Of a stretch of 64,000 nt of DNA, positions 1-9,921 are shown piece by piece. How positions within the stretch are numbered: the first letter of the stretch is position 1; the number at the start of each line of letters is the position of its first letter. Origin of the DNA: Pleurodeles waltl. Its lineage: Eukaryota; Chordata; Amphibia; Caudata; Salamandridae. A model generated the notes under the pieces. The model saw only the letters and a program-made list of their open reading frames with translations. It was not told the origin of the DNA and made no database searches. The stretch is taken from assembly GCF_031143425.1 (NCBI RefSeq), contig NC_090440.1:1269373123-1269437122 (forward strand), written 5' to 3'. The translations under genes were made by a program, and so were the position numbers.

Positions 1-653
1 TAGCCGGAACTTCCTTTGCTCTGCTGAGAACCTTGAGGAAGGTTATAACAATACTTCCACCACTTGCTAGGAGAATGGTTATTCAGGCACTGATAGGCTC
101 TCGTCTTGATTACGGTAATGCTCTGTTTGTAGGAGCACCAAAATATGTCACCCAGAGGCTCCAGAGGGTGCAAAATGCAGCAGCTCGTCGACTTTTAAAT
201 ACCCCTAAACATCACTCTATGCGTGCTGCAATCTCATCCCTACATTGGCTGCCAGTGGATAAAAGAATTCAGTTTAACACGTTATGCCATTTTCATAGAT
301 CTATATTTAATCGGGGCCCTGAAATGCTCAAAACCCTGGCATCGATATATACTCCGACCAGACTACTGAGATCCTCTTCAGCTATGTTGGCCACAGTACC
401 CACAATAAAGAAAGTAAGATGGGGAGGAAGATCCTTAGCCTATCAAGGTGCCATTCTTTGGAATAGCCTTCCTTTTAGTATTAGATCGACACCCCAAGAG
501 ATCTTGTTTAGGAAGGCCCTGAAAACCTGGCTATTTAAAGCTTAATCTCGATTTGTACTTAGATGGTGACATTTGCTGCTATGTATGGAAAGTGCTACGA
601 GGCCTTCGGGCAGTTTTTTAGGCGCTATATAAGCTATTATAACATAACATAAC
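1..653 (+). mobile_element. L2/CR1-like LINE, 3' end (duplicate copy)
   Basis: This is the 3' end of the non-LTR retrotransposon seen complete at 18851-23094. It holds the last part of ORF2, a short 3' UTR and a tail of AACAT-type short repeats ending at about 653. The flanking sequence right of the tail is Harbinger transposase on the minus strand, exactly as at 23095, so the insertion predates the duplication. Confidence 0.8.
3..545 (+). CDS. LINE ORF2 C-terminal part (partial)
   Basis: Open from the window edge to a TAA at 543-545. The protein carries the conserved tail of L2/CR1-clade reverse transcriptases after the RT domain: the stretch LQRVQNAAARRLLN, then SLHWLPVDKRI, then LWNSLPFSIRS and a final KTWLFKA. 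No catalytic RT motif falls in this piece; the RT core lies left of the window in this copy and at 21600-22370 in the other. ORF2 of such elements makes the endonuclease and reverse transcriptase for target-primed integration. This fragment cannot act alone. Confidence 0.75.
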   Translation, partial: AGTSFALLRTLRKVITILPPLARRMVIQALIGSRLDYGNALFVGAPKYVTQRLQRVQNAAARRLLNTPKHHSMRAAISSLHWLPVDKRIQFNTLCHFHRSIFNRGPEMLKTLASIYTPTRLLRSSSAMLATVPTIKKVRWGGRSLAYQGAILWNSLPFSIRSTPQEILFRKALKTWLFKA

Positions 654-1348
654 TCTGCATGTGTTTCAGCAGGGCAGACAACACTCTGGACAACACGTTG
701 GAAAACATAGGCTGGGACATCCCTGATGCTATGGCCACTGTTGTTTGAAATTACCCACTTGCAAGGAAATGGAGTACTGACAGCACCTGCACTTGAGGGG
801 GGATTCCTGTGGGATGGCGGATAGCTGACATCAGGTCTGGCTACAGCTGGGCACACAGTTCCGGGATTGTGGCACGATCAAGCCTGTAGGTGATGATCAC
901 ATGTCTTTCCTCCATTGTCGACAGGTACACCAGCGGTCTGTACAACGGAGGATGCCGCCATCTCCTCACATGTCCCAGCGGACGGTACCTATGAAGGACA
1001 ACAGCGAGCACAGAGTCAACCACCTCAGAGGTACATACCCACAGCTTACACAGAACACAAATCATAATCTGAAATTTGGCCTGTATAAGTGTTGAGGCAA
1101 GGCCTAGGTATGTGTGACGCAGTGAAAAACTTAAGCCATGTGGGCCCCTGAAATGACGCCTGCCTGACCTGTAAAGTGGGACAATGGGATGTGAGGTAAC
1201 TGCGCTGGCGTTGTACACTGTCGCGGTAGGCTGTCGAAGACCGCAGCGCAATTCTGCATTGGTTAACATTGGACCCTATGGGTCCCAGGAAACAATGACG
1301 ATGTACGCCGGCGGTGACGGTACGCACCGCCGCGGACGTGACCGCCAT
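654..1348 (-). pseudogene. Harbinger transposase, N-terminal exons (duplicate copy)
   Basis: Minus-strand fragment of a HARBI1/PIF-type transposase. An ATG at 1348 opens a possible first exon. A second exon begins after an acceptor at about 989-990 (CATAG, then GTACC) and runs to 654. Family-like stretches are visible: YRLDRATI, then IRHPTGIPP, VQVLSVLHF and GMSQPMFSNVLSRVLSALL. A TAG after CAQL and a second stop interrupt it. The gene is cut at 653 by the L2-like LINE. The C-terminal half is not seen beside this copy because it would lie left of the window. It is divergent from the Myb-like gene starting at 1438. Confidence 0.7.
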
Positions 1349-1437
1349 TTTCTATCTGTTCAATCACTTGATACCTGATCTTCAACAGGAGAGGACCTTC
1401 ACTGCAAGTGCTGTTGTGACCCTGGTCTGGAAGAGAC

Positions 1438-2883
1438 ATGGCTCATGCGTCTGGGGAAAGGGCCCCTGCCTTCAGCACGGAGGAGTTGGAGAAACTCGTG
1501 GATGGGGTCCTCCCCCAGTACACGGTCCTCCAGACAAACAGGTAAATACACTGTGAGCATGCTGTATGGGCTATGCCTGTGTGGAGTGGGGTAGATGAAA
1601 GATGGGGGGAGATTGAGCCGTGCATGAAACGACGGTGACTGCATGTGCCACATGGCAAGGGTAGGGAAGGGGGGCAATGACTGTGACTGTGCGGACAGTT
1701 ATTTCTTCTCCTTTTCCCCTGTACAATTCCTGGAGGTCAGGGCCCACCAGAAGAAGGACATCTGGCGTGCCATTGCCAAGCAAGTCTGGACCATGGGGGT
1801 CCACTACAGACGGAGCATCCACTGCCGGAAAAGATTGGAGGACATTCACCGCTGGAGCAAGAAGACGGCGGAGGCCCAGCTGGGCATGGCTTCCCAATGT
1901 GGGAGGGGTGCCCGTCGCACCATGACCCCCCTGATGTTCAGGATCCTGGCGGTGGTGTACGCGGATTTGGATGGGCTCTTAAGGGCATCACAGCCGCCAC
2001 AAGCGGCTGAGTACACTCTCATTCTGCTGATTTTACGCGCAGTGGAGGTGTCTGGGTGGGGGAGGTGTGCTGTGGGTTTCCCTAGGCCAGGGCGAGTGTG
2101 CTAGTTAGGTCCTCTTGTTCTGGCAGACCCTGTGGCACCCCACCCCACCTGTGTACAGTGCCAAGTACACCTAGTCAGGCTCCTGTGACATCCATGTGTG
2201 CAGATGTCGGACATAGCCTTGTAGGCCATGTCCCAGGGATTGAACAGTGGACCCCAAGTGCGCAGCGTAGTGCAGGGGGCTTCTGTGTCTGTCGTGTCCG
2301 CCAACGGTAGCGGTAATGCATGCACTCAACATGTCTTTCTTCTGTCTTCCCCACCCCCTTTTTGTGGTCTCCCTGTTCTTGTGTGCATTAGCATCATCAG
2401 GCTGAGGATCAGTGGCACCGGAGCAGGAGGGAGCTGTATCCCACATGGGCCTGGAGGGCGAGACTACGGACTCGGAATTCACCAGTGGGACGGAGGGTGA
2501 GGGGAGCTCCAAGACGGGGACACCAGTGATACGGACTTGTCCTCTGATGGGAGCTCCCTTGTGGTGGTGGCCACATCTGTGCCCCCGCATCTACAGGTAC
2601 AGCCGCCACCCCCCCCCCCCTACCAGCACTGCCCTCCAAGCAGCCCTTCAGCCTTTGCCCTATGTCCGTTCACCCAGGAGGGTGGGCATCACCTTCGCCC
2701 CAGGCACCTCAGGCCCTGCCCCAGTCACCCCTGCTGCCCTCAGTGAGGAGACCATTGACTTCCTCAGGTCCCTCACTGTTGGGCAGTCTACCATTTTGAA
2801 TGCCATCCAGGGTGTAGAAAGGCAGTTGCAACAAACAAATGCATTCCTGGAGGGCATTCATTTTGGGCAGGCGGCCCTTCAGT
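1438..2883 (+). pseudogene. Harbinger Myb/SANT-like protein gene (duplicate copy)
   Basis: Exon 1 starts at ATG 1438 and ends at a GTAAAT donor at 1542. It encodes the start of a Myb/SANT-like domain (FSTEELEKLVDGVLPQYTVL). The domain continues in the next exon from about 1736 (KKDIWRAIAKQVWTMGVHYR, then RKRLEDIHRWSKK). Later pieces at 2390-2883 are rich in Ser, Thr and Pro and end in a probable coiled coil (FLRSLTVGQSTILNAIQGVE). In PIF/Harbinger elements the Myb-like protein helps the transposase enter the nucleus and bind the transposon ends. The stop at 2881-2883 is probably not ancestral, because coding-like sequence continues after it. Transcribed away from the transposase at 654-1348. 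Confidence 0.65.
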
Positions 2884-3063
2884 GAGGTTTTCAGACTCTG
2901 GCCTCAGCACTGATGGCAGCTATTGTCCCTGTCTCTAGCCTCCCCCTCCAACTTCCACCACCCAGACCCAATACCCTCTACCTCAGCCTATCCCAAACAC
3001 ACTTTCAGACCAGCATGCATACACATCAACACACAAGGGAAGCTCAGGCAAACATAAGCACCA

Positions 3064-3499
3064 TACAGGAGAAAAAGGAGGGACCGGGAGATTTATTGGT
3101 CCAGTGTACATTCTCCCAATAATAGTACAACAAATCACAAGTACACTGTTCCATACAACAGAAAGATGAATGAACTAGAGAGACCTGAATTGTCAGGAGC
3201 GAGTGCCCTCAAGCATCACAATGGATGACTGGCATCATCATCGGGTAATGCTCCTCGCCAGGCCGGCAGTGCAACGCCTGACGGGCTCCCCACGTAGGGG
3301 GGGCACTAAACCGTGTTGTACCGATGGTCACTACAAAAGTAGCACCTTCTAGACGGACTTGCCCACACTCAAGCACCCGTAAAAAGGAGAGAACAAGAAA
3401 GAATAAAATTAAAATTGGTTGAACACCGCTGCATATATCATCATTTTAATCAATAGTCAAGGATGACACCAAAATTTGAAACATAACTTGTGATTTGTT
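3064..3499 (+). mobile_element. Unclassified 436-bp insertion with 14-bp target duplication (duplicate copy)
   Basis: The segment is flanked by the direct repeat AAACATAAGCACCA at 3050-3063 and 3500-3513, the signature of target-primed retrotransposition. It has no long open frame. It contains ACAAATCACAAGT near its left end and the inverse ACTTGTGATTTGT at its right end. The A-rich start of the target duplication favours the plus orientation. It could be a SINE or a 5'-truncated LINE; I recognise no tRNA, 5S or 7SL head. The same insertion is at 25500-25935. Confidence 0.55.
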
Positions 3500-3648
3500 A
3501 AACATAAGCACCACACATCCCACAGGCACTCACGCAAGCATCAGACACATGCAGACACACCAACATCCCCTGCCTCCACTGTGTCCCTCTCCTACCTCGT
3601 CTCCCTCCTCCCTCCCAGTCTCGTCTACACTCACACCTGCATGCACTA

Positions 3649-6157
3649 TCAATCAATCAATAAATAACTTTATTTCGGCTGAAAGCCATAAAAGTATCCA
3701 ATAAATAACAGACAATTACTATGCAATGAGATTATAAATGATAAAAAGCACAATTTCCACATAAAACATTAAAAAGAGGAACAATAATTATACTGAATTA
3801 AAATATAAAACTAATTTGTTAGATCAATTACCGGACAACTATCTAATTTTATAGATCTGAAATCCTACCTAAAACTACTAACATCAAGTTTCCTTTTTCT
3901 TTACAACAAACCTTCGTAGTTTCATGCCCATAATGGTCAACAAAGGCCTAGGATAATTATAGCTAATCCAATCAATCAGCAGTGTATTCTCTAGTTCTTA
4001 TGGCCCAAGCGTTTTGTAGGTACTTGGCAACGGCAAAGACCACCTTATCACTTGTGTCACTAGAAAGGATTTGCAAGGATATACCATGTTTCCTTATCCC
4101 CATTGATCTACATAAGGGGATTATCCACTTCTTCCTGGGCGCCAGGTACCTAGGACAAAAAAACATAAAATGGGCCAATGTCTCAGATTGCTCAGGACAG
4201 AAGTGGCAGAATCTCGATTTGTGCACCTCGCAGCACCATCTTGTGGTAAATGTATTAAGAGGCAATACCCCTAGCCTAAATTTAATAAAAAGTGTTTTGG
4301 CATCAGGGGGTTTGATATTATCCATAAAAGCCTCAAACTTAGAGCTACATTTGTGGTCCAAAAACTGTAACGTCCTACTACCATGGTTGTTTTTGGACCA
4401 AAGTTGGGTCAAAATGAACTCCCAGTAATACCGCCTTATTCGTGCCTTTGCTTCCTTCGTCAAGCTATGGGGGTCTAACCACACCTCGTCAATTTTACTA
4501 AGTTGGCACGTATCTCTGATGTATTTAAGCCAGGGGACTTTTAACACACTGCGATCCGCTAAAAGCTCAGCAACAGCTGTTTGGTAGGGGGACAAGTATT
4601 TGGATGTCCAAAGGCGGACCCAATAAATAAGAGGTCTTAAGGCAGCCTCGTTGTGGATCTCATTTAAGGCTAAATCAAGTCTTACAGGTGTAAGTGGGGT
4701 AATGTTGGTAAGCGCAGAAAATTACGCATAAAGCGATTTTCCACTTTCGTCAAACAGCTGGAATTGCAGTACCCCCATAATTCAGCACCATAGATTGAAG
4801 CAGCCACAGCTTTATATACTGTGACAGTGGGTGAAATTTCACCTTCCGTAGTATTAGCAATTTTTCTAGCTATCACATCCGACCTCTGTCGTAGGGTGGA
4901 CACACTCTTCTCAATCTGTGCCGACCAACGTTGGTCGTCATATATCCTAATCCCCAAATAGTCAAATTGCTTAACTTGCTCTATCAGTTGACCTGCAAGA
5001 GTCATTTTCCCCCTATAGGACTTATGAGGATTAAAAGCCATAAATTTAGTCTTAGAAAAATTTATCTCTAGGCCCCTTTTTACACAAAAGAAGGCATTGA
5101 GTTCGTTTTGAAGGACCATTGGAGTTTGTGAGATCAATAAGGTATTGTCTGCAAACATTAAAATAGGGACAGGGGTTCCTGCTAACTTTGGGGCGTCATG
5201 ATTACAGTGCATCAGCTGGTCAACCGCACCGTTAATATAGAGATTGAACAGAGTGGGGGACAGAATGGACCCCTGTCTGACCCCCATATCGATTGGTATA
5301 GCTTCTGTCAAATCTCCACCTTGGGACCAGCGTACCTGGGCATGGCTGCCCTCATGAAGATACCTAATCAGTTTCAACATCTCACTGTCTAGCTTATAGG
5401 ACTCAAGGGCGTTCCACAGTAGATCCCGTGGGACCATATCAAACGCAGCTTTTAGGTCAATGAAGGCCACGTACAAGTGGCCCTTGTTTAGTGTCAGATA
5501 TTTCCAACAGAGAAGGTTGAGCCTAAATGCCTGGTCGATAGTACTCACACCCTTTCTAAAACCTGCCTGGAGGCCAGAGAGGACATATGAGTCCTCTATC
5601 CACACCTGCAAGCTAGCCAAAATTTGCTTACAAAAAACTTTATGGCTAATGTCAATTAAACTTATTGGCCTGTAGTTGGAAGGAAGTTCCCTTGCACCCT
5701 TTTTAAAAATGGGAACTATAATTGTTCCTTGCCATGTAGAAGGAAGCCGACCACCTCTCAAAATCTCATTACTAAGTGTGTTTAAATATAAAGACCAGGT
5801 TCTAGGTCGGGACAAGTACAAATCACCTGGGATACCATCAAACCATGGGGCCTTCCCTTTGTGTAACGTTTGGTGTGCCAAGGTCGTTGCTTTTATGGAA
5901 AATAGAGCCAGATCGAATTTAGGAGCAATAGCTAGCCCCGAAAAAGATGGATTGGAGGACCCCTCAAGGGGTGACGGGACAGTAAAACTACCAATTTGAG
6001 CCACACTATATACAGTTCCAAAATATGATACCCAAAGTGCTGGTTGAATTGCTGGGTATATCTCTGCGTTGTCAGAATGACCTTTATCACCCACCAACTT
6101 CCAAAACAATTTAAAGTTCTTTGCTTGTAAAGCATCTACCAAAGCCTGCCATTGATT
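3649..6157 (-). mobile_element. LINE-A, 3' half (duplicate copy)
   Basis: Minus-strand non-LTR retrotransposon. Its 3' end is the TTGA tetranucleotide tail at 3649-3660 with an AATAAA signal just upstream. The left member of its target duplication (CCTGCATGCACTA) is 3636-3648. The 5' side is interrupted at 6158-6169 by LINE-B. The rest of LINE-A is visible only beside the other copy at 34577-39330. The clade is Ingi/I-like on the form of its APE and RT; the exact clade is not fixed. Confidence 0.8.
3972..4595 (-). pseudogene. LINE-A ORF2 C-terminal region
   Basis: Encodes the region after the reverse transcriptase, with a Cys/His cluster (CHFCPEQSETLAHFMFFC) like the C-terminal zinc-binding segment of many APE-type LINE ORF2 proteins, thought to contact RNA or DNA during integration. 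It is separated from the RT segment (4682-6169) by a stop and a frame change at about 4600-4680, so ORF2 is broken here. Confidence 0.7.
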
Positions 6158-6169
6158 AAATTCCCACAC
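4682..6169 (-). pseudogene. LINE-A ORF2, reverse transcriptase region (duplicate copy)
   Basis: A 495-residue open segment with the RT fingers and palm: NYRPISLIDISHKVFCKQ, then GFRKGVSTIDQAF, AFIDLKAAFDMVPRDLLW, and GVRQGSILSPTLFNLYING. The catalytic box reads FADN instead of F/YADD (codons near 5144-5155), so one of the two aspartates is Asn and the enzyme should be inactive. The segment begins artificially at the LINE-B junction; the sequence before it in the gene is at 34589-35249. Copy 2 (27211-28533) has an extra stop near its N-terminal end. Confidence 0.8.
6158..6169. repeat. Target-site duplication left of LINE-B (copy 1)
   Basis: AAATTCCCACAC precedes the first LINE-B monomer. Its partner is missing in this copy because the copy ends at 9727. 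In copy 2 the pair is 28687-28698 and 34577-34588. Confidence 0.75.
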
Positions 6170-6650
6170 GCTCTACGTGGGCGGCAGGGGCAGCAGGAGG
6201 CGGCACCAATTTCTTTAGGGCAGGAGCCCTTTAAAACTTCAGCAGCGCTCCCGCCTCGCAGGACGCGCTCTACGTGGGCGGCAGGAGGCAGCAGGAGGCA
6301 GCACCAATTTCTTTAGGGCAGGAGCCCTTTAAAACTTCAGCAGCGCTCCCGCCTCGCGGGACGCGCTCTACGTGGGCAGCAGAAGGCGGCAGGAGGCGGC
6401 ACCAATTTCTTCAGGGCAGGAGCCCTTTAAAACTTCAGCAGCGCTCCCGCCTCGCGGGACGTGCTCTACGTGGGCGGCAGGAGGCGGCACCAATTTCTTT
6501 AGGGCAGGAGCCCTTTAAAACTTCAGCAGTGCTCCCGCCTCGCAGGACGCGCTCTACGTGGGCGGCAGGAGGCGGCAGGAGGCGGCACCAATTTCTTTAG
6601 GGCAGGAGCCCTTTAAAACTTCAGCAGCGCTCCCGCCTCGCGGGACGCGC
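6169..6650 (+). repeat. LINE-B 5' promoter-like monomers, five units
   Basis: Units beginning CGCTCTACGTGG start at 6169, 6266, 6364, 6462 and 6549, with a period of 87-98 bp. Each holds a GGCAGGAGGCGGCACC stretch, a conserved GGGCAGGAGCCCTTTAAAAC block and a GC-rich CGCTCCCGCCTCGCGGGACG end. They lie directly upstream of ORF1, like the monomer arrays that form mouse L1 promoters. The GC-rich composition and TTTAAA core fit a promoter role, which is inferred. Copy 2 has seven units. Confidence 0.8.
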
Positions 6651-9600
6651 GTGGGCGACGCCGAGGCGAAGCCCGGGCCAAGGGCAGGCCCGTCCTCGTC
6701 CAAAAGAGGCTGGGCTGGGCCACCCCTCTTTCGTTTACAGTAAGGAGTGACTGCTCAAATCAATTTTTAATTCCTGGTACATAATTTGGAGTCTCTTTTT
6801 GCTTTTAGTGGACTTTTAAAAGCCTATTTAGTACTATCTTGTTTGTTGCCACGCTGCTGCATTGTTCTCAGTATTGTTAATATGGGCAGGAAAAAAGGAG
6901 CCCTAACTGGGCCTCGGGGGGGGGTAGTGGCAGTAGCAGACAGGGTTATGGCGCCACCACATTAGACTCCTTTCTTGCAAGAGCCGTTGGGGTTGTTACA
7001 AAAGAAATTGATTTGGCAGAGAGGAGGTTATCCATGGAATTGGAAGATTGGCACCAGGCCCCAACAGAAAATGGCCCTTGTGAGGCCACGGATGTGGAGG
7101 TGGATTATCTGGGGATGGGGCAAGGTGCTGGTATGGCTGATGCTGAGCCTGTCCAGGCTGAGCCAATAGAGTCAACAGAGGATCCTGGGGGCCATGGCAC
7201 CTCTAGAAGAAGTAAAAGACTTCTATTGTCTTCTCCCCCGACCTGTCCTGTGGAAAATTGTAGCCCTCCCCCGAGGAAAATAAAAGCCTTAAAAAAAGTG
7301 ATACCAAAGACCAAAACACCTCTCCTGGAGCTCCCTAATGGTGCGAGCAGTGATTTTTCACCTTGTCAGCACTTGGGGCACGATACAACTAATATACTGA
7401 CTAAATTTCGGGAGATTATTCAGGAGCTTTTGTCTCCTGTGGTGGCGAAACTATCTGCCATAGAAAAAACAGTATCCCTGATTTGTGCGCAAGGAGGTCA
7501 AGGAAGCCAGGGTGTAGGTAGAAGTGTGGCTTCGACGAGGCATCCCTGCGCCAGTAAGGAGTTGTCCTTCCCAGAGGTAGCCGCAGGACCCTTGGGGCCC
7601 ATGGAAAAATCATCTTACCTTTTGGTGAATCCTGTAAATACTGAGGGTCAGGGTGCCTGTGCTGAAACTGCTCCGACTGCACCAACCTCTTCATTGAGGA
7701 CAGAGAGGTCAGTTAATATGTTTAGCTGCAGTAGGCAGCCTGATACGGATTCTGTGGCAGCTGGGGTGGGTGGCCAACTTCTGTCTGGAAATGACAATCT
7801 GAACCAGCCAACGGCCAGGCCTTCCCCGGCCTGTTTGGATCTCCCCCCTGCGTGTGCCCCTTATGTGGTAGTGCTGACGAATGTGCCTGCTCTTGTTTCT
7901 GGGGCAACTGAGTCTACAAACCAACTCGTAAATAAGGTTGGACATTGGCTGAGCAAAAATTGAGATTTTTCATGTAAAGACTTCAAGGATATCCTGTTTG
8001 CCAGAAGAATTGGGTGGGTCGGTCCTAAAAATAAGGTGGGGAAGGATGACTGTATTATTATAAATGTCAGATATCCCGCCCTGACTAAAAGGCTTCTCTC
8101 TAGCCATCGCTCTCCTGTCCCTAGTGCAGGTTCTATGGGTCTTGTTCCCTTGGGCTATTTTTATGATCAGATGCGAGTGTGTACTGGGGTCTCTTCTGGA
8201 TCTGGTAGGAATCTCCCCCTGGGACAATTCAGCCTGCAGGCATATAGTAGAAGAACCAATAGCAACCTATCCCTGGAAGGGGTGGATTGACAATGCGCCA
8301 AGGCACTGGCTATACAAGAAGAGGTGCCCCCACAGTGTAATCTTATCTCATGGAACATTGCGGGCTATGACGCTAAGCTATCTGATCAAGCATGGGTTGG
8401 GTGTCTGGCTAACTATGATGTTATCATGCTTCAGGAAACTTGGTCGGCGGGACTGGCTGTGTGGGATGGGTTTGACAGATATGCAATTCCAGCTGTACAG
8501 TCTCTTGGTGGTCGCTCGAAAGGTGGCCTGGTTACTCTAATTCGCCTCTCTAAGATAGTGGGTGCTTTCCAAATTAACTGTAACCATCAAGGTATATTGC
8601 TGGTATGGGTACTCTTCTCCAATCATTTTAATGTATTATTGGTCAACTTTTATAATGCTGTGTGGGGCATGGGGTGCCAAATTGGGGCCCTGTTCTCCAT
8701 TCTTAAGATTATGAAATATAGAATGGAGAAGGTGGGATTGGAATTTCATGCCATCATTTCTGGGGACTTTAATGCCAAGTTGGGCCGGTCCAGTACTGTG
8801 GTTAATCCCTTCATCCGTGACTGCGAGGTCTATTCAGCGCAGGGTCCGCAGGACTCTAGAGGCAGAGAGCTACTAAACGAACTCAGGGAGATGGGCCTCT
8901 TGAATTTCTATGATATTGAAGCAGTAGGCACCCACCAACTTCCAACCTATGTCGGAAGAGGGTCTGGATCCACCATCGACTATATTTTTGTGTCCCCTCC
9001 TATGAGAGACTTGGTGATTGGGGGTAAAGTGTTAGGCGAGTGCTTTAGCGATCATAATCCCCTTATATTGTCCTTTAAACTCCCTGGGGCCCTACGCTTA
9101 CTAGGACGAGGCAGGCCTGTAACGGTGGTGACAAAGGACCAGGGTAGGCGGCTTGGGTGGAAGCAAGTAGACCCCCAAAAAGTTGTGGGAAGGGTTGTGG
9201 GGGATAACCTACATCTATTTATGGAAATACTCCTGACAGAAGCGCCAAATCCCACGACTGTTATAGATGCGATAACAGTAGTATATGCAGCAGTCAGAGA
9301 CTGTCTCTTTTTAGTAGGCAACCACCCTAATAAACGTAAATGTGGCTGGTACGACCAAGCCTGCTGTGATGCAAGGGCAAATTTAAAGATGGCTACCAAG
9401 ACTCACCCTAGAGATTGGGTTCTCGTAAAAGAAGCCAGAATAAGGTATAAAAGGACCCTGAGGGATAGTAAGCTAAAATATAAAGATAAAGCCTGGGAAG
9501 AGTTAGAGCGTGCTACAGCTTTGAAAGACCCCGGCCTGTTTTGGAAGGTGGTGAATAGAGGTTCCTTTGAAACAGAAACCTCTGAGGGCCTTGGATGTAA

Positions 9601-9727
9601 TATAGCCCCAGAGGCCTGGGTAACTCATTTCTGTAGTATATTTGAGGGTACCCCCCTAAGAAATATGCGGGAGAGTGTGTATGATGTGGCTCCTAACCTA
9701 GCAATCAGATTCTCACTACAGGAGGTT
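6170..9727 (+). mobile_element. LINE-B, 5' part (duplicate copy, truncated at 9727)
   Basis: Same element as 28699-34576: monomers, a GC-rich 5' UTR, ORF1 and ORF2. It is inserted head-on into LINE-A at the AAATTCCCACAC site. It stops at 9727 inside ORF2, between the endonuclease and the reverse transcriptase, where an LTR fragment starts. The truncation is explained by the duplication breakpoint rather than by reverse transcription, since LINE truncation normally removes the 5' end. Confidence 0.85.
6882..8290 (+). pseudogene. LINE-B ORF1 (duplicate copy, broken)
   Basis: ORF1 starts MGRKKGALTG at 6882. A change in a G-run near 6915 shifts the frame relative to copy 2, and a TGA at 7961-7963 replaces a Cys codon. 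The protein is Pro/Ser-rich in the middle, with an RRM-like C-terminal third beginning YVVVLTNVPALV. The natural stop is TGA at 8288-8290, directly followed in the same frame by ORF2. ORF1 proteins of such LINEs bind their RNA; that role is inferred here. Confidence 0.7.
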
Positions 9728-9742
9728 ATTTCACTGCTGTGA
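8291..9742 (+). pseudogene. LINE-B ORF2, endonuclease part (duplicate copy, truncated)
   Basis: Frame open from the ORF1 stop. It carries the APE-type endonuclease: NLISWNIAG (catalytic Asn), LQETW (Glu), SGDFNAKLG (Asp, Asn), STIDYIFVS and SDHNPLILS (catalytic Asp-His). It nicks the target DNA to prime reverse transcription. After 9727 the last codons come from the adjoining LTR. No in-frame ATG lies between the ORF1 stop and the first catalytic motif. Confidence 0.8.
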
Positions 9743-9857
9743 CTATCTTTAAATCTGCACTTGTGTTGTACTTAATTGAACTCCGTATTTGATCCGTGCA
9801 AAGTAACCTGTAAACAGTATTTGTGTATCTCTTCTTAGTCTGCAGAGAAGCAAAACA
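9728..9857 (+). repeat. 5' LTR remnant (U5 part) of the ERV-L-like provirus
   Basis: The stretch from TTATTTCACTGCTGTGACTA to GAAGCAAAACA resembles 43878-44052, the end of the 3' LTR, with many substitutions and a deletion of about 50 bp. It ends in CA three bases before a possible primer-binding site, as U5 should. U3 and R are missing because the duplication breakpoint cuts here. The complete 5' LTR should lie left of the window at the start of the first unit. Confidence 0.6.
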
Positions 9858-9860
9858 CTT

Positions 9861-9878
9861 TGGTGTAGCTGCACAGTT
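9861..9878 (+). other. Possible retroviral primer-binding site
   Basis: TGGTGTAGCTGCACAGTT begins with TGG, the complement of the tRNA CCA end, three bases after the LTR end, with purine-rich leader sequence following. The tRNA cannot be named with confidence: ERV-L elements usually use leucine tRNA, and only the first five or six bases fit that. Confidence 0.4.
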
Positions 9879-9921
9879 GGGGAGGGAAAAATGTTAAAAG
9901 GGTAAGATTTAAAAGTGAAAT

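Larger units (their letters stand above)
1..9727. repeat. Segmental (tandem) duplicate of 22442-32437
   Basis: The whole stretch matches 22442-32437 in the same order and orientation with only scattered substitutions. The offset is 22441 at the left edge and changes through a few indels: a 92-bp segment present only at 26311-26402, and two extra LINE-B monomers in the right copy. Similarity stops abruptly at 9727 inside LINE-B ORF2, where an LTR fragment begins. The left edge lies outside the window. The simplest reading is a direct tandem duplication whose repeated unit is 9728-32437, so 1-9727 is the end of the first unit. Different nonsense changes in the two copies show they have since diverged. 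Confidence 0.85.

Noticed and set aside
6274..6743. Repeated frames (GRRQQEAAPISLGQEPFKTS type) over the LINE-B monomers
   Set aside because: Artefacts of a 97-bp GC-rich tandem array upstream of ORF1; copy number differs between duplicates.
9727..9742. Internal deletion in LINE-B ORF2, since TATTTCACTGCTG also occurs at 32657-32669
   Set aside because: The sequence after this point matches the ERV LTR (TGTGACTAT...), including the same TTATTTCACT start, so one LINE-LTR join is simpler. The shared 13 bases are probably chance.
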